From: Vitrella brassicaformis
Taxonomy: Eukaryota; Sar; Vitrellaceae
DNA length: 64,000 bases
Direction: 5' to 3'
Assembly: GCA_001179505.1 (NCBI GenBank)
Contig: CDMY01000385.1
Coordinates: 1 to 64,000, forward strand
The notes under the pieces were generated by a model. That model had not been told where the DNA came from. It saw only the letters and a list, made by a program, of their open reading frames with translations, and did not search any database. How positions within the stretch are numbered: the stretch's first letter is position 1; every line of letters begins with the position of its first letter. Positions 48,568-60,829 of this stretch are shown here, in pieces. The translations under genes were made by a program, and so were the position numbers.

Positions 48568-50052
48568 GAGACACACGCATACTTGTGACTGCACACACAG
48601 ACATTGGTTTTTTGGCTGGCTGACCTTGGTGGGCCTTCTCGACCTCATCGAACAATATGACACTGTATGGGTTCCGCCGTATCTCCTCGGTGAGTTGGCC
48701 GCCCTCCTCGTGGCCCACATAGCCGGGCGGCGAGCCGATGAGCCGTGACACCGAGTGTTTCTCCATGTACTCGCTCATGTCGTAGCGCGCCAACCGGCCA
48801 GAGTGGTCGAACAGCTCTGCCGCCAGCGACTTGGCGAGCTCGGTCTTGCCCACACCGGTCGGGCCCAGGAAAAGGAACGCCCCAATGGGTTTGTTGCGCT
48901 TTGCCAGGCCTGCTGCGGACCGCATGACGGCCTCTGTGACGGCCTCGATGGCCTCCTCCTGCCCTACCACAAGCCGCATCAGCGACTGCTTGAGGTTCAG
49001 CAGCCGCTCCCTCTCCGTCTGACTCAAACGATGCACCGGAATGCTGCACACACACACACACACAAGAGGGTTGATGGACCGGCTTAGTAAGTGCATTGCG
49101 TGAGTGTGGGTGGCTCGGCTCACCCGGTCCATCGCGAGACGACCTCAGCGATCTGGTCGGCGCCCACCACCTCACTGAGGAGTGATGTGTGCTCCCGCTC
49201 GTACTGGTCTTGCTGCTGCTGCAGGTCCTTGAGCCGCTTCTCCACACCAGGCAGCGCATCGAACTGGAGCTCGGCGGCCTGACAACACATCCATGCATGT
49301 AACGTAGCCGAAGTCTGCCTGCCAAGCTGATCTATCTCGCTGATCTCTCTCTCACCTCGTCGACGTCGCCCCGCCGCTGTGCCGCCTCGATTTTGGACTG
49401 CAGCTTGTCCTTCTTCTGAGCCAACCGTTTCATCTCCTCTATGCGCTCCTTCTCGGCACCATACTGACAGACACATCCATCCACAAAACAGCACATGACG
49501 CAGGCGGGGAGAGAGAGAGAGAGAGAGAGGGAGAGGAGAGTCTGTGTGGGCGGGTGTGGGCGGGTGTGATACCTACCTGTGCCATGAGCGGCTTCAGCTG
49601 TTCGGCGATGTCAGCCAGCTGCTTCTCGACGTCGTGTTTGCGCTGCTGGCTGGCGGGGTCTTTCTCCTTCTCGAGCGCCTTCCTCTCTATCTCGAGCTGC
49701 AGCCGCTGCCTCTCCAACACGTCGATGGCCTCGGGCTGGGAGTCCAGCTGCACACGCGTGTTGGCACACGCCTCTGATACACACACACAGACACGCAGTG
49801 AGTGCTACACTGATGGCTGGATGGATGGCTGGCTGCGCGTGTGTGTGCGGTGTGCACCCACCGTCCACAAGGTCGATTGCCTTGTCAGGGAGAAATCGTG
49901 TGGTGATATAGCGGTCTGAGAGATGGGCGGCCTCGACGAGTGCGCCGTCGGTGATTCTCACGCCGTGGTGTGCGCCGTATCTGTCCTTGAGGCCCCGGAG
50001 GATGCTGATGGTCGCCTGCACCGACGGCTCGTGGACATGCACCTGCTGGAAC

Positions 50053-50088
<36 letters not shown>

Positions 50089-51664
50089 ACACGTGTTTGT
50101 TACACACACGTGTTTGTTCCGTCCGTCCGAGACAAGAGTTCCAATGAGTGAGTTGGTATTGGATCCTGACCTTCTCTCGAAGGCGGCGTCTTTCTCGACG
50201 TGTTTGCGATACTCGTCGAGCGTGGTGGCACCGATACACCTGCAGCCAGCGACATGTCATGTGCAACACGCACGCCTTGATGCATCCCATCACACCAAAC
50301 TGTGTCTGTGTGCGTGTGTGTGTGTGGACCTGAGCTCGCCTCGCGCGAGCATTGGCTTGAGCAGGTTGGCCGCATCCATGCTGCCCTCGGTCTTGCCGGC
50401 CCCCAGCACCACGTGCATCTCATCGATAAAGAGAATGATCCCGCCGGCCGCTTCCTTGACCTCATTGAGCACGGCCTTCAGCCGCTCCTCAAACTCGCCC
50501 CGGTACTTGGCTCCTATGCCACACACACACACACAGACACACAGACACACACGGATGGGCACTCAGCGCACATACCTGGGCACACGAGAGTGCATACCTG
50601 ATATGAGTGCGCCCATGTCGAGGGAGATCAGCTTGCACTTCAGGGTCTGCGGCACGTCGCCACGGACGATACGCTGAGCGAGGCCCTCGACCACAGCCGT
50701 CTTGCCAACGCCAGGCTCGCCGATCAACACCTGCACACACACACACACACACACACACACCGCACGGCCCACCAGTACGAACCAATGTCATTCATTCTCG
50801 TAGCTGGCTGGGCTACCTACCGGGTTGTTCTTGGTCCGTCGACAGAGCACCCGGATGACTCTCCTGATCTCATCCTCACGCCCAATGACGGGGTCCAGCT
50901 GCACCACGCAGACAGACAGACAGACAGACAGACACAGACAGACAGGATGCACACAAACTTGGTGGGTGCGTGTGCAAGGTGCATGTGTGTGTGTGACATG
51001 TGTGTGTGTGAGGGTGCCTAGCCTAGCTACCTTGCCGCTCTCCGCCAGCGCAGTCATGTCGACCCCATACTTGGACAAAGCGTCCAGCGTCTCGTCGCCA
51101 GAGCTGCTCGATATCTTCCGGCTGCCACGCATCCGCTTCACCCGCTCCTCCACCTTGCTGGGCGAAATCTGCGCCTCGGACAGCAGCTTCTTGATGGGCG
51201 TGTGACGGACCAAGGCGATCAGCAGCTGGTCGGCGGAGAGGTACTGGTCGCCCGCTGCCTTCTGCAGGGCCTCGGCCTGCCTGATGACGTCCTGGCAGCC
51301 ATGGTTGGGGAGGATGTTGTCGGGGGGCGGCTGCTGGGAGGGGATCTTCTGGAGGGCCTTCTTCAACGCGTCGCGGAAACCAGTCACATCACCCTCAATC
51401 TGACAACAGGACAGACACGCACACACACACACCACACACAGACAAGTGCCCAGGGAAGAGGCTGCTGCTCCTGGTGCTGCCGCCGTTAATTGCGTCACCC
51501 ACCTGGCCTCCGGCGAATATGCGTGCGGCCAGTGACTCATCGTCCTCGAGCATCGCCAGCAGCAGGTGCTCGGGGCTCATCTGGAGGTGCCCCTTCTCGC
51601 GCGCGTGGTCTTGCGCCGCCACAAAGCATTTCTTGACGAGATCTGTCCACTTGGATGGGTCCAT
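47544..51664 (-). CDS. clpB: ClpB/Hsp104-type AAA+ disaggregase
   Basis: Fourteen exons, 51664-51503, 51399-51031, 50898-50821, 50730-50598, 50510-50330, 50239-50171, 50052-49862, 49773-49577, 49463-49356, 49278-49124, 49043-48625, 48509-48196, 48111-47950 and 47858-47544, give 950 residues. It is a hexameric chaperone that threads aggregated protein through its pore with Hsp70. Visible parts: Clp N-domain repeats ([28 protein letters not shown]), NBD1 Walker A GEPGVGKT (207-214) and Walker B ILFIDE near 273-278, the coiled-coil M-domain ([15 protein letters not shown]...), and NBD2 Walker A GPTGVGKT (608-615) with GYVGHEEGG pore loop and [10 protein letters not shown]. There is no targeting presequence, so a cytosolic/nuclear Hsp101/Hsp104 form is likely. 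The C-terminal 60 residues are an unusual Gly/Ser-rich, disordered extension ending KRFRT. It is divergent from the bromodomain gene. Confidence 0.97.
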
Positions 51665-51785
51665 CGTTGTGTGCCCTTACAAAACGTCGAAACACTCAAC
51701 GGCAAAGTGATAAAAACTCGAGGAGATGGCAGGAAAGTGTAGACAAACGCACAGGCAGCAACGGGCAGGACGGCGTTGTGGGGTC

Positions 51786-51827
51786 TGTAGGGTTTCAGGG
51801 TTCGAACCCTACACCCCAAACCCTACA
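51786..51827. promoter_or_regulatory. Telo-box-like inverted repeat in the clpB/bromodomain spacer
   Basis: Outer arms TGTAGGGTTT (51786-51795) and AAACCCTACA (51818-51827) are perfect reverse complements. Between them lies the 14-bp palindrome AGGGTTCGAACCCT (51797-51810). AAACCCTA is the plant-type telo-box sequence, known there as a promoter element. The position is 122 bp from the clpB ATG and 80 bp from the bromodomain ATG. A regulatory role is inferred. Confidence 0.5.
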
Positions 51828-51906
51828 CTAAGCGGCAAGATGAGCCGGGGCGAAGAGTGCTAAAACTACAGAGAGGGGCAGGCTTCATCATCTCCTCAAC
51901 AGTAGC

Positions 51907-54726
51907 ATGCAGTGGGCGTCATCGCTAGACTACGACAACGGTGACGATGAGCAGGACGCCGACGAGAACGAGAGTCGAGTCTCATCGCGTCGCGGCGGTG
52001 CCAAGAGCCGCGGAGGCGGCAAGTCGGTGCGGCGAGCCACCGGCCGCGGCCGGGGCAGGGGAGGGCGTCGCGACGGTTCGCTGGCGGGCATCACGTACAA
52101 GAAGAAGATCTACACGTTCCGTGAGCTGCTGCTGGACCTCATCACCAAGCTGGAGAAGCGCGACAAGGACCAGTGGTTCCATTATTCAGTGGACGCCAAG
52201 AAGTACCCACACTACTACACCACCATCCGCAACCCGATGGACTTCCAAACCATGAGGCGAAAGGTCGACAGGGCCGACTACCAGGGTGAGTGGCGTGCAT
52301 GGGGGCTGGCCACAGACAGACAGACAGACAGACAGGCAGGCAGTCGGGGGGCAGTGGGGTCATGTGTGTATGTGTGTTGGTGGTGGTGTGTGGTGTGTGT
52401 GTTCAGAGCTGAGTTGGTTCGAGAACGATGTGAATCTGATCATCACCAACGCCAAGCTGTTCAACCTACCGCACACCACCCCCTACAAGGTCAGCCAGGC
52501 ACACAGACAGGCAGCCAGACAACAAACAGCAGCACATGCGCGATGCGATCGATGTTCCTCCTGTGGATGATTGCATCCACCCCATGCAATCATTGCAGGC
52601 CGCAGAAGTCGTCGAAGCCCACTTCAAACGCGTCATCGAGACAGCACGGTGGGTGGGTGAGCACACAGACGCATGTCAACAGACAGAGCCCCCCTCTCTC
52701 TCCCATGGCAGTGGCCGATGGAATGACGCCAAGAAGGAGGGCAGGACCTTCGAGCCGCACATTCCGACGCCCGAGGAGCTGTCGGCCATCGCAGACCGGC
52801 CCCCGGTCCCGCCTGACGGTGCGGAGGCGCATTTGCCCCACTCGCCCGACGACCGGCGGGGGGTGTCGTCCAAGGGCAAGGACGGGAGGGGCGTCGGCGT
52901 GCGACGGAAGCGGCAGGCGGCCATGGAGGCCCAGGCCATGATGGGCGTGCACCTCGGCGGCGGGCCAGGCGTCAAGAAGAGGGGACCCAAGGGGGACCAC
53001 CTCGTGGCCTTTCCCGCCATCAGCAAGGTCAGTCAGTAGCTGGGGCAGCAAACAAGCGACAACCAACCACACGCTTGCACCGCTGGCACCAGAGAGCATG
53101 TGCCTGCTTGGGGGTGGTTGTGTGTTGCAGAAGGCACTGGCCGGTAGGCATCATCCGCGAGTGGATCCGATGGAGTGGATCGTGGCTGAGGAGACGGGCG
53201 CGGCGTCGTGGCGGCGGAACACGCTCGAGGCGGCGGGTGAGAGGGACTTCAAACACTATATCGGGGTGGACGGCATCGCACCGGGCGGGCTCACACACCG
53301 GAAGGAGCACGAGATCCTCGCGGCAGTCAACAAAATGATGGTGAGATGAACAGACAGACAGATGGGGGCGTGGGCGTGGGTGTGGGTGTGTCGCTATCCA
53401 TCCATCCATCTGTGGCTGGGTTCAGTCTTGCGACCCGATGGGGCGGGACACCCCGGCGGCGGGCGAGGGGCTGGGCGGCGAGAACACCTACCTGCACATG
53501 TGTCACGTCCCCAGCCTCCACCTCGGCAAGCCTGTCCTCTCACACGCACCTGACGACCGGGCGGCCGCATCAGGATCGCCACCCACCCACCCCCAGTGGG
53601 CCGAGACCAAGACATACCGAGAAAGCGTCAAGGTAACTAACCGAGCCGACAAGGAGAAAGAGGGAGAGGGAGAGGGAGGGCCCTGAGGTTCTCTGTCCAT
53701 CCATCCGCTGTGTGTGTGTCGTGTCTTGCTGCCAGGCGTTTTTCGACGGTCCTCGTGTGGTGGGCCCGATTCGGAAGCTGATGGAGGAGATCATGGATCG
53801 CGACCCCGAGCCACGCACACTCGTCAGCCCACTCATCAACACCCGATTCTTCGCATGTGGTGGGTGAGCGACGACAGCAACGGCCGACAGCCAGCCAGCC
53901 ATCCATCCATCGTCGCATGCATGGGTGTCTGTCTGTGTGTCCATCTTTTCATTCCTTCAGACACTGAGGATCAGATGCCGTTTGTGCGTGCCGCGTGGGA
54001 CCGTGACCAGCAGTACCCCTCCCTGCTGGGCCTCGGCGACAACCCCCATGACAAGATCAACGAAATGAAACATCTGTAAGCACCCACCCCTCCACATCCA
54101 TCCATCCATCTGTCTGTCTGGCTTGTGTGTGTGGTGGTGTGTTGACTGACAGGGACGGGCACATGGACACGTCGGCCCTGAAGGCCATCGTCAACAAGTA
54201 CGAAGCCGAGTACCGGCCGCCCCGACCGCCACCCATCATGACGGGCCGCCCGCAGCCAGCACCACATCCCCATTGCCACCCCCACGGCTACCCGCACCCA
54301 CACCCACACCATCCACACGCCCACTTCCAAATGAGGCATCACCCCGGCTATGGCGCTCCGAGGATGGGCCCCGCCGTCCAAGTCGGCACCTCCACGCCTG
54401 TCGGCAGGGGGCAGAAACGCGACCACGGCCGAGCACAGCAGCACTTCCAGCCGCCTCGCGCGCCGACGCACTATCCCGCTCATGTGCCTGCCCAGCCACC
54501 AGCAGCAGCAGCAGTGCCGTTCTCTACGCTGCCGTACGGTGCCGGCCAGTACGGTCATCACAGCTATCCAGCGGCGCCGCGGCCGCCGACGATGGCAGCT
54601 CATCCCGGGGGGATGCATCCTTTTGGGTCGTGGCCGCAGCAGGGCGTGACGACGAGGCCTGGCACGAGGCCGCCGCCCTTCCCGCCGGTGCAGACGGGCT
54701 CCCATGCACATGCACCCAGGGGATGA
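51907..54726 (+). CDS. Bromodomain protein
   Basis: Nine exons, 51907-52285, 52407-52489, 52599-52648, 52712-53027, 53131-53340, 53426-53632, 53736-53859, 53961-54075 and 54153-54726, give 685 residues. The N-terminus is acidic, then Arg/Gly-rich (GRGRGRGGRRDG). The bromodomain (about residues 65-170) reads YTFRELLLDLITKLEKRDKD, WFHYSVDAKKYPHYYTTIRN, PMDFQTMRRKV and NLIITNAKLFN, with the acetyl-lysine-binding Asn expected in LFNLP. Downstream regions (FEPHIPTPEELSAIADRP; FFDGPRVVGPIRKLMEEIMD) look conserved, and the last 170 residues are His/Pro-rich (HPHGYPHPHPHHPHAH). It likely reads acetylated histones in a chromatin complex; the layout recalls BRD7/BRD9-type subunits, but I cannot confirm that. 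Phases agree throughout. Confidence 0.87.
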
Positions 54727-55782
54727 GAGGCCGACAGACAGACAGACAGACAGACAGGGAGGGAGAGAGAGAGAGAGAGGGGGGTGGGGGGGGGAGGTAT
54801 CCGGAAAGTGTAGGGGTAGATTGAAGAAGTCGAATCGTTGTTCTGTTGGTCTGCTTTTCCTTGTGTGCATTTCCGCCGCTTTGGTGAACGGCGGCTTTGG
54901 TTGACGGACGTGTCAGGCCGGAGCAGCCGTTATCCATCGCGGGGGCAACGCGCACGAGAGGGAAAGGATGGAGGAGTGTGGAATACCGACTGGCTATGTC
55001 AATCAGCACTGCTTCCTTCTAGCGGCTGCCCTTGTGATGTCGAAGTGGTTGATGGATGGATGGATGGACGGAGGGAGTGGTCGATGCTGCGCTGATGGTG
55101 ATCGTGGGCTGATCGGTCGGTAACATGGCTGCCTTGCCTTGCTACCGACAGATTTGTACTCGATCTTCATGAGGACAGTCAGTACGATCACCGACCGTAC
55201 CACCCAGACCAGACACGTACGACCTCTTTTGACTGCATGGAGACTGCCTGCGTATCGATAACACAACACATGTTGGTTGATGTCAAGACAGACAAGCGCA
55301 TTTCCAGTGCCCGCATATGCACGAAATGTCAGTCACCATCCCAAGCGAAGCGAACAAGTATGGACACACACCATCCGCCATCGACTGACTCGTTCAGAGC
55401 AGCCAGCCTCACGTGGCGGCAGGCAAAGGAAGGAACAGGAAGGACACGAGACAGACAATAGGACGGAAACCTGTGCACAAGTCACTCAGTCCAGTGAAGG
55501 CTCTTTCAGCAGCGAAAGAAATCAATCAGCTCACACATCGCGTCGCATCAACAGGAGGAGCTATGCACAAACACACACACACACACACGCACAAGTCTGT
55601 CTGCAGAGAGGAAGAGAAGAACCCCTCAACCGGACATGCCAGGCAATGCACAGCAAAGGAACACCCGGCCACGGGACGGCATCCCATCAACAGCAACAGC
55701 AACCTTTGTTTGTACACACACCATGCAATGAACCTCACCTCTGCGCCCCGTCAGTCCGTCCTTTGCTGGTCTGTCCTTCCCT
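54727..55782. other. Convergent intergenic spacer
   Basis: Between the bromodomain and methyltransferase gene stops. It contains (ACAG)n at about 54732-54757, a GA/G-rich run to about 54800 and (CA)n near 55567-55590. Open frames here are low-complexity and lack splice context. Confidence 0.5.
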
Positions 55783-58041
55783 TCACCCCCCACCCTCTGG
55801 CTTCCCCGCCCCCCCGCCCCATGCGCTGCTCCCACGCCGCCTCTTCCTATTGTTGCCCTTGTCACCGCCACCCCCCACCCCAACAGACCCATCCACACCC
55901 CCGCCCCCCACCACCCCCGAGCCAGCCGTGGTGTGTCTAGCTCGTGGCCGGCTCTTGCCCTTCTTGAGCATCTGAGCTGACACCTGCCTCTCTCTCTCCT
56001 CATCGTCGCTATCCTGGTCCAGCACCCGCTTCCGAAGGGATGCCCACGCGTCGGGGGACGGAGAGGCCGACACCCGCTGCTGCTGCTGCTGCTGTTGGCG
56101 GTGCTGCTGGGCGGCGGGAGGGCCGCGTGTGGAGCGACGGGGGCGGCCGCAGTACCAGAACTGATGGACGCACAGTGGGGAATTGGAAGGGTGTGGTTGG
56201 TCTTTGTGTGAGTGAGTGGTTCTTCTGTGCACATGACTAATTGTGTACCTTACCTGCAGGAGTGTGTTGCATCTGGCGATCTGGGCGGTAGTGTTCTGCC
56301 GCGCCAACGCCACTAACTGAGTCAGCGACTTGCCCCTACACACACACACACACACACACTTATCCGCCCATCAGCAAGCAGGAGCAGGGCTTTGCTTGTA
56401 CATTATAGCTACGCTCACCCGTCAGGGTCATCACAGGTGACCTCGAGTACATCAGGGCCAACGTGCACCACGCCGGCCAGCGATGAAGTGACGCCACTTC
56501 TGCTGCTGCTGTTGCCAGTGCTGCTACTGCTGCCGGCCTCCCCCACAGCGCCTCCGTCCCTCCCGCCCCTGAGTCGTGGAGAGGTGCGCACCACCGCCCC
56601 CGAGGGATCGGGGGGTGAGAGGGCCAGGTGACGCTTCCAGTCGTGCTTGCGGTAGATGTAGATGGTGTGCCGCTCCCCCGACCCCAGCATGGTCATCGGG
56701 ATGCGGTCCACCAGCTCGCCGGCAAGGGAAAACAAACTGACCAAATCTGCAACCAGCAAAGCACGGGCAGGGGAATAGAATAAGAACACTCCACGGAGGC
56801 GCAAGGTCTGGTATGTGTTGGGGTGGGGTCCGTCCCCTTCTGCCGTGCGCACCGTACCTGATCTGTATGAGGCGAATATGAAGGCTGTCTCTGTGCGATT
56901 AAAGACCTTGACGAACCTGTTTGTTTGAAGCGAGAGGCACGAGGCACATGCCCGATGGCGGCCCGTCCCTCCTCTCGTCTCTCTCTTCGTTTCTCCCTCA
57001 CTGACTCACTCACCGATCGACGAGGAATCCCGGCATGGCGCAGTCGAATGAGTAGATGTGTGTGGTAGGCTTGAATGACGTCAGCAAGGTGGCGTCCAGA
57101 TGCAGGAACCCAAGCCTCGCGGCAGGAGGGCTGGCCGACGGATCTTCACCAAACTCCTCCTACCAAGACAGGGGCGCACACACACCAACATAAGATAGAG
57201 AGATGCGCACAGGAAAGCGATGCGACAAAGGCAGGCAGGCAGCCAAATGAGCTGAATGGCGGCGTGGCCCCACCCGCCCCCCGCCGACCCACCAGCAGTT
57301 TCTGCGCGTTTTCGAGTACGTGCAGCTGATTGCGCAGCGCCAAATGGTAGCTGTTGCTATCCATCTCAACACCAACTGCGCCACACAGAACACATCACAC
57401 AGCACACAACACACGCTTGCAGGCGTGACAAGAATGTGGTGCCTGCCTGTCCCCCCACTACTAACGAGATGCGGCCACGTCAAAGTGGCATGCAGCGACT
57501 ATGTTGGGGACGCCCCGGCCGGAGCCAATGTCCAGCACCACCGAATTCTGCATCACATCAACCAACACACGACACGCAGCGCAGCAGGCAATTGACAAAA
57601 GGATGGATGTTGTGTGTCGGCTCGGCTAGCTGTGTGCTGACTGACCCTGCCGAGATGGTATTTATCTTTGAGGCAGCTGAACAGCGCCAGCAGCGACTGC
57701 TCGCTGTTCTCACCGTACATCCCTGACATGACATGGCAACAAGAGAACCACTGGCAGTAGGACACCTTTTTCGCCCCGGCCCGGCCCGGCCCCGCCCGCC
57801 CCGCTCTCTCTGACCCATGCCTTGCCTACCCTCGTCAGAGGTCATGATGAGTGCACTGTTAGAGCGGAACAGCACCTTATGACTGTACAGCGACGTGTTG
57901 AACCTGGGGGAGAAAAGACCACACACACAGGAAGGACAACACACACACAGGATACACACACATATGAGGCGGCTTGCAGTGGGCGGCCGTCGAGGTGTGC
58001 GCTCACTCCTTGAGGGAGCACTGTTTCTTCGACTTGGACAT
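55783..58041 (-). CDS. DOT1-like SAM-dependent methyltransferase
   Basis: Ten exons, 58041-58007, 57903-57830, 57722-57646, 57547-57466, 57375-57293, 57159-57014, 56916-56858, 56746-56419, 56335-56254 and 56160-55783, give 447 residues. The class I methyltransferase core shows motif I VVLDIGSGRG (DIGSGRG at 68-74), the acidic end of strand 2 in LGVEMDSNSYHLALRNQL, HLDATLLTSF and FDCAMPGFLVDRFVKVFN. The preceding MYGENSEQSLLALF resembles the DOT1 'YGE' loop, so histone or other protein lysine methylation is possible; the assignment is by pattern only. The C-terminal third is Gly/Ser/Arg-rich, contains polyQ and KKGKSRPRAR/NNRKRRRG nuclear-localisation-like patches. It is divergent from PCNA, with 240 bp between starts. 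Confidence 0.65.
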
Positions 58042-58281
58042 CCTCCCGACGCGACAACGTCACCACCAGGGCCGGGCTCACGCGTGAGCACCCGATTACT
58101 CGCAGCCCACAGGTTTTGGCTGCAGAGCCCCTCCTGCACCGTTTCCACTACACCGCTAAGCCGAGAAAGAGCCAAGGCCTCATTTCGGATGTTCGATCCT
58201 CGAGACGCGAGCTCAAGAGTTTTCGAGGTCTTAAACTTAGCGTTGCGTTCCGTTGTAGCATTGGCGTGATAGCGAGGCACC

Positions 58282-59703
58282 ATGTTTGAGGCGGTGCTGT
58301 CGAACGGAAGCACTCTCAAGAAGATCTTCGAGGTGCGTGAGCAGAGGGCAGAGATGGAGCCGATGATGCACGATGCACGATGCACGATGCACGATGCATG
58401 ATGCACGCACACGCGCGCAGATGGGACGTACACGCCACGCCATCCACAGCAATGTCTGACGGAAGGAATCATTGTCATGTGCATGTGTGTGTGCAGGGCA
58501 TCAAGGACCTCTGCACGGATGTGAACTTCGACGTGTCGTCTGAGGGCATCAAGCTGCAGGCCATGGACAGCAGCCACGTGTCGCTCGTGTCTCTGGAGCT
58601 CCACACTGACGTGTTCGAGCAGTTCCGCTGCGACCGCGACAGCATGACCCTCGGACTCAACATGAAGAGCGTCACGCAGATCTTCAAGATCTGCGGCAAC
58701 GACGACTCCGTCACCATGCGCGCCGAGGACGAAGGAGAAACACTCGAGTTCACCTTCGAAAAGGGTGAGCCGGGTCGGTGGGTCGGGAGGGACACACACC
58801 ATCATCATCATGACATGATGTCTGTGGTGTGTGGTGTGTGTTGCTTAGGTGAGGATCGCGTGAGCACGTTTGAGTTGAAGTTGATGGACATCGACAGCGA
58901 GCACCTGGGCATCCCCGACACCGAGTACCAGTGCAACGTCAAGCTGCCCTGCTCAGAGTACCAACGCATCTGCAGGGACATGGCCGGCTTCGGAGACAAC
59001 AGTACGGTCAACGCAACACAACGCACCCTTGGCTTGAATGACCAACACACACATATCGGCACAGCACAGCGCCACACACACATGCCCAAGTCCCTCCCTC
59101 TCGCTGTAGCTCCCTCTGTCTGTGTGTGTCTGTGTGTGTGACGTGTTCAGTGACGATCGACTGTCAAAAGGGCGGCGTGACGTTCTCGGTCGACGGAGAG
59201 GTCGGCAAGGGCAAAATATTCCTCAAACACCAACCCAACGTTGAAGAGGTCAGCCACCCCCAACCCCCGCCACCACTTCCCACCACACAGACCACTCGTC
59301 TGTGTGTGCTGTGCTGTGTGGGACTGACTGTGACTGTGGATGGATGGTGCAGAAGCACAAGGTGATCGTAACAGTGAAAGAGGGTGTGGAGTTGGATTTC
59401 GCGCTGCGTTACCTCAACAACTTCGCCAAGGCGGCCCCGCTGAGCGACCACGTCCAGCTGGGACTCAACTCGGACACACCACTCAGCGTCAGATTCGACA
59501 TAGAGGTAGGTACTCACCAACTTGCCCACTTAGACAGACAGACGCGCGCACACACACGCATGGATGGATGGACGGATGGATTCTCTCGTGTGTGTGTGTG
59601 TGTGTTGACTGCCTGCCTGCCGTCTCCACACTAGGACAAGGCGACCCTGGGGTCGCTCAAGTTCTTTCTGGCGCCCAAGATCAAGGAGGGGGAGGACCAG
59701 TGA
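58282..59703 (+). CDS. PCNA: Proliferating cell nuclear antigen (sliding clamp)
   Basis: Six exons, 58282-58332, 58497-58764, 58849-59001, 59151-59248, 59353-59505 and 59635-59703, give 263 residues, the usual length. PCNA is the homotrimeric ring that tethers DNA polymerases and repair factors to DNA in the nucleus. Landmarks: MFEAVLSNGSTLKKIFEGIK, LQAMDSSHVSLVSLELH (family LQAMDSSHVsLV), the interdomain FELKLMDIDSEHLGIPD, YQCNVKLPCSEYQRICRDM, LDFALRYLNNFAKAAPLS and the C-terminal LKFFLAPKIKEGEDQ, corresponding to the usual YYLAPKI(E/D) end. All junction phases agree. The first intron holds a heptamer repeat. Identification is certain. Confidence 0.98.
58366..58407. repeat. (ATGCACG)6 tandem repeat
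   Basis: Six 7-bp units (the fifth reads ATGCATG) in PCNA intron 1. Confidence 0.9.
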
Positions 59704-60829
59704 GCGAAGTGAAACAACGGCATATATATAGGCAGGCAGGCAGAGGGAGGGAGGGAGGGAGGCGGGCAGATAGGCTAGGCTGACTGGCTCTGTCTGTCTG
59801 TCTGGTTCTCTCTCTCTCTGTCTGGTCGCTGCCTCCGCTGTGCACGCGCTGCCTGCCTGGTCCTTCCTTGGTTCATTCCCTCCCTCCCTCCTTGATGTTA
59901 GCTAAGCTGGTTGCTGCTTGTGAATATCCCGACTGCCTGCACGCACAGAACACAGACACACACACAGACAGTGGCGCGTAGACGCTTTATCGACCGACAC
60001 GACACACCGACCGGCACCTCTCCTCTAGCTCTCTCTCTCTCTCTCTCTGTCCGTCTGACTGCCTGACCTGTTAACAGCTGGCTGTGTGTGGTGTGGGGGC
60101 GCTGCGTGGGTTGTGTTGTGTTCTGCAAGGGATGCTGTGGTGATAAGGTACTTACTGATGGGATCGTTGTGCGGGTGGTGGGTGGTGGTTGGGGGTTTGG
60201 GTTTGCTGTGTTGCACCTCCTTCCTGTACGACAGTGAGGAGGAACTGCCGGACGGACGGGTGCAGTTCTTCCCGACGACGGGGACGGTGGACGGCACGGC
60301 CTGCACAAACCTCCACCACCTCCACATCCATATGGGCACACGGAGAGTGTCTGTGTGTATGTTGTGTGTATTTGTCTGTATGCCCGCTTCGCCTGCCTGC
60401 CTGCCTGCAGGTGGGCCTGCCTTTTTCTAGCGTCCATCCATTCGAACGAACGTTTTGCGTTAGGTGAGAGGCGCCCGGCCGACCGGCGGCCATCCATCCA
60501 TTCATATGGTGTCTGTACAAAAGCCTGGCTGGTTTCATTGACGCGAGCGAGCGGCTGTGTGGCTGACTGATTAATGAGTGAGTGAGTGTGTGTGAGGACT
60601 CTGCGCATGGACGTGTGTGTGTGTGTGTGTGTGTTGCTTTTCGTGCTGCCTTAATATATCTGATACATTCAGTAATGCCGACGTGGCCGATACGCGTCGG
60701 CGGATCGCATGCATCTCTTGTTGTCCTTGATCACACCCACCCACATTGTGGGACACTGTACAAGCGCGGCTCACGCAAAGGACGGACACATCCGCAGCTA
60801 GTGTAGCTGATAGACTGTCAGTCAGTCAG
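59704..60829. other. Convergent intergenic spacer
   Basis: Between the stops of PCNA and the WD40 gene. It is rich in GGCA, TCTC and TGCC simple repeats. I see no exon that fits either neighbour. Confidence 0.5.

Noticed and set aside
51797-51810. tRNA T-loop-like sequence GGTTCGAACCC
   Set aside because: No acceptor stem, D-arm or anticodon arm can be drawn around it; it is explained by a palindrome.
57558-58811. 417-codon minus-strand open frame across the methyltransferase and PCNA starts
   Set aside because: It runs through introns and antisense exons of two well-supported genes.
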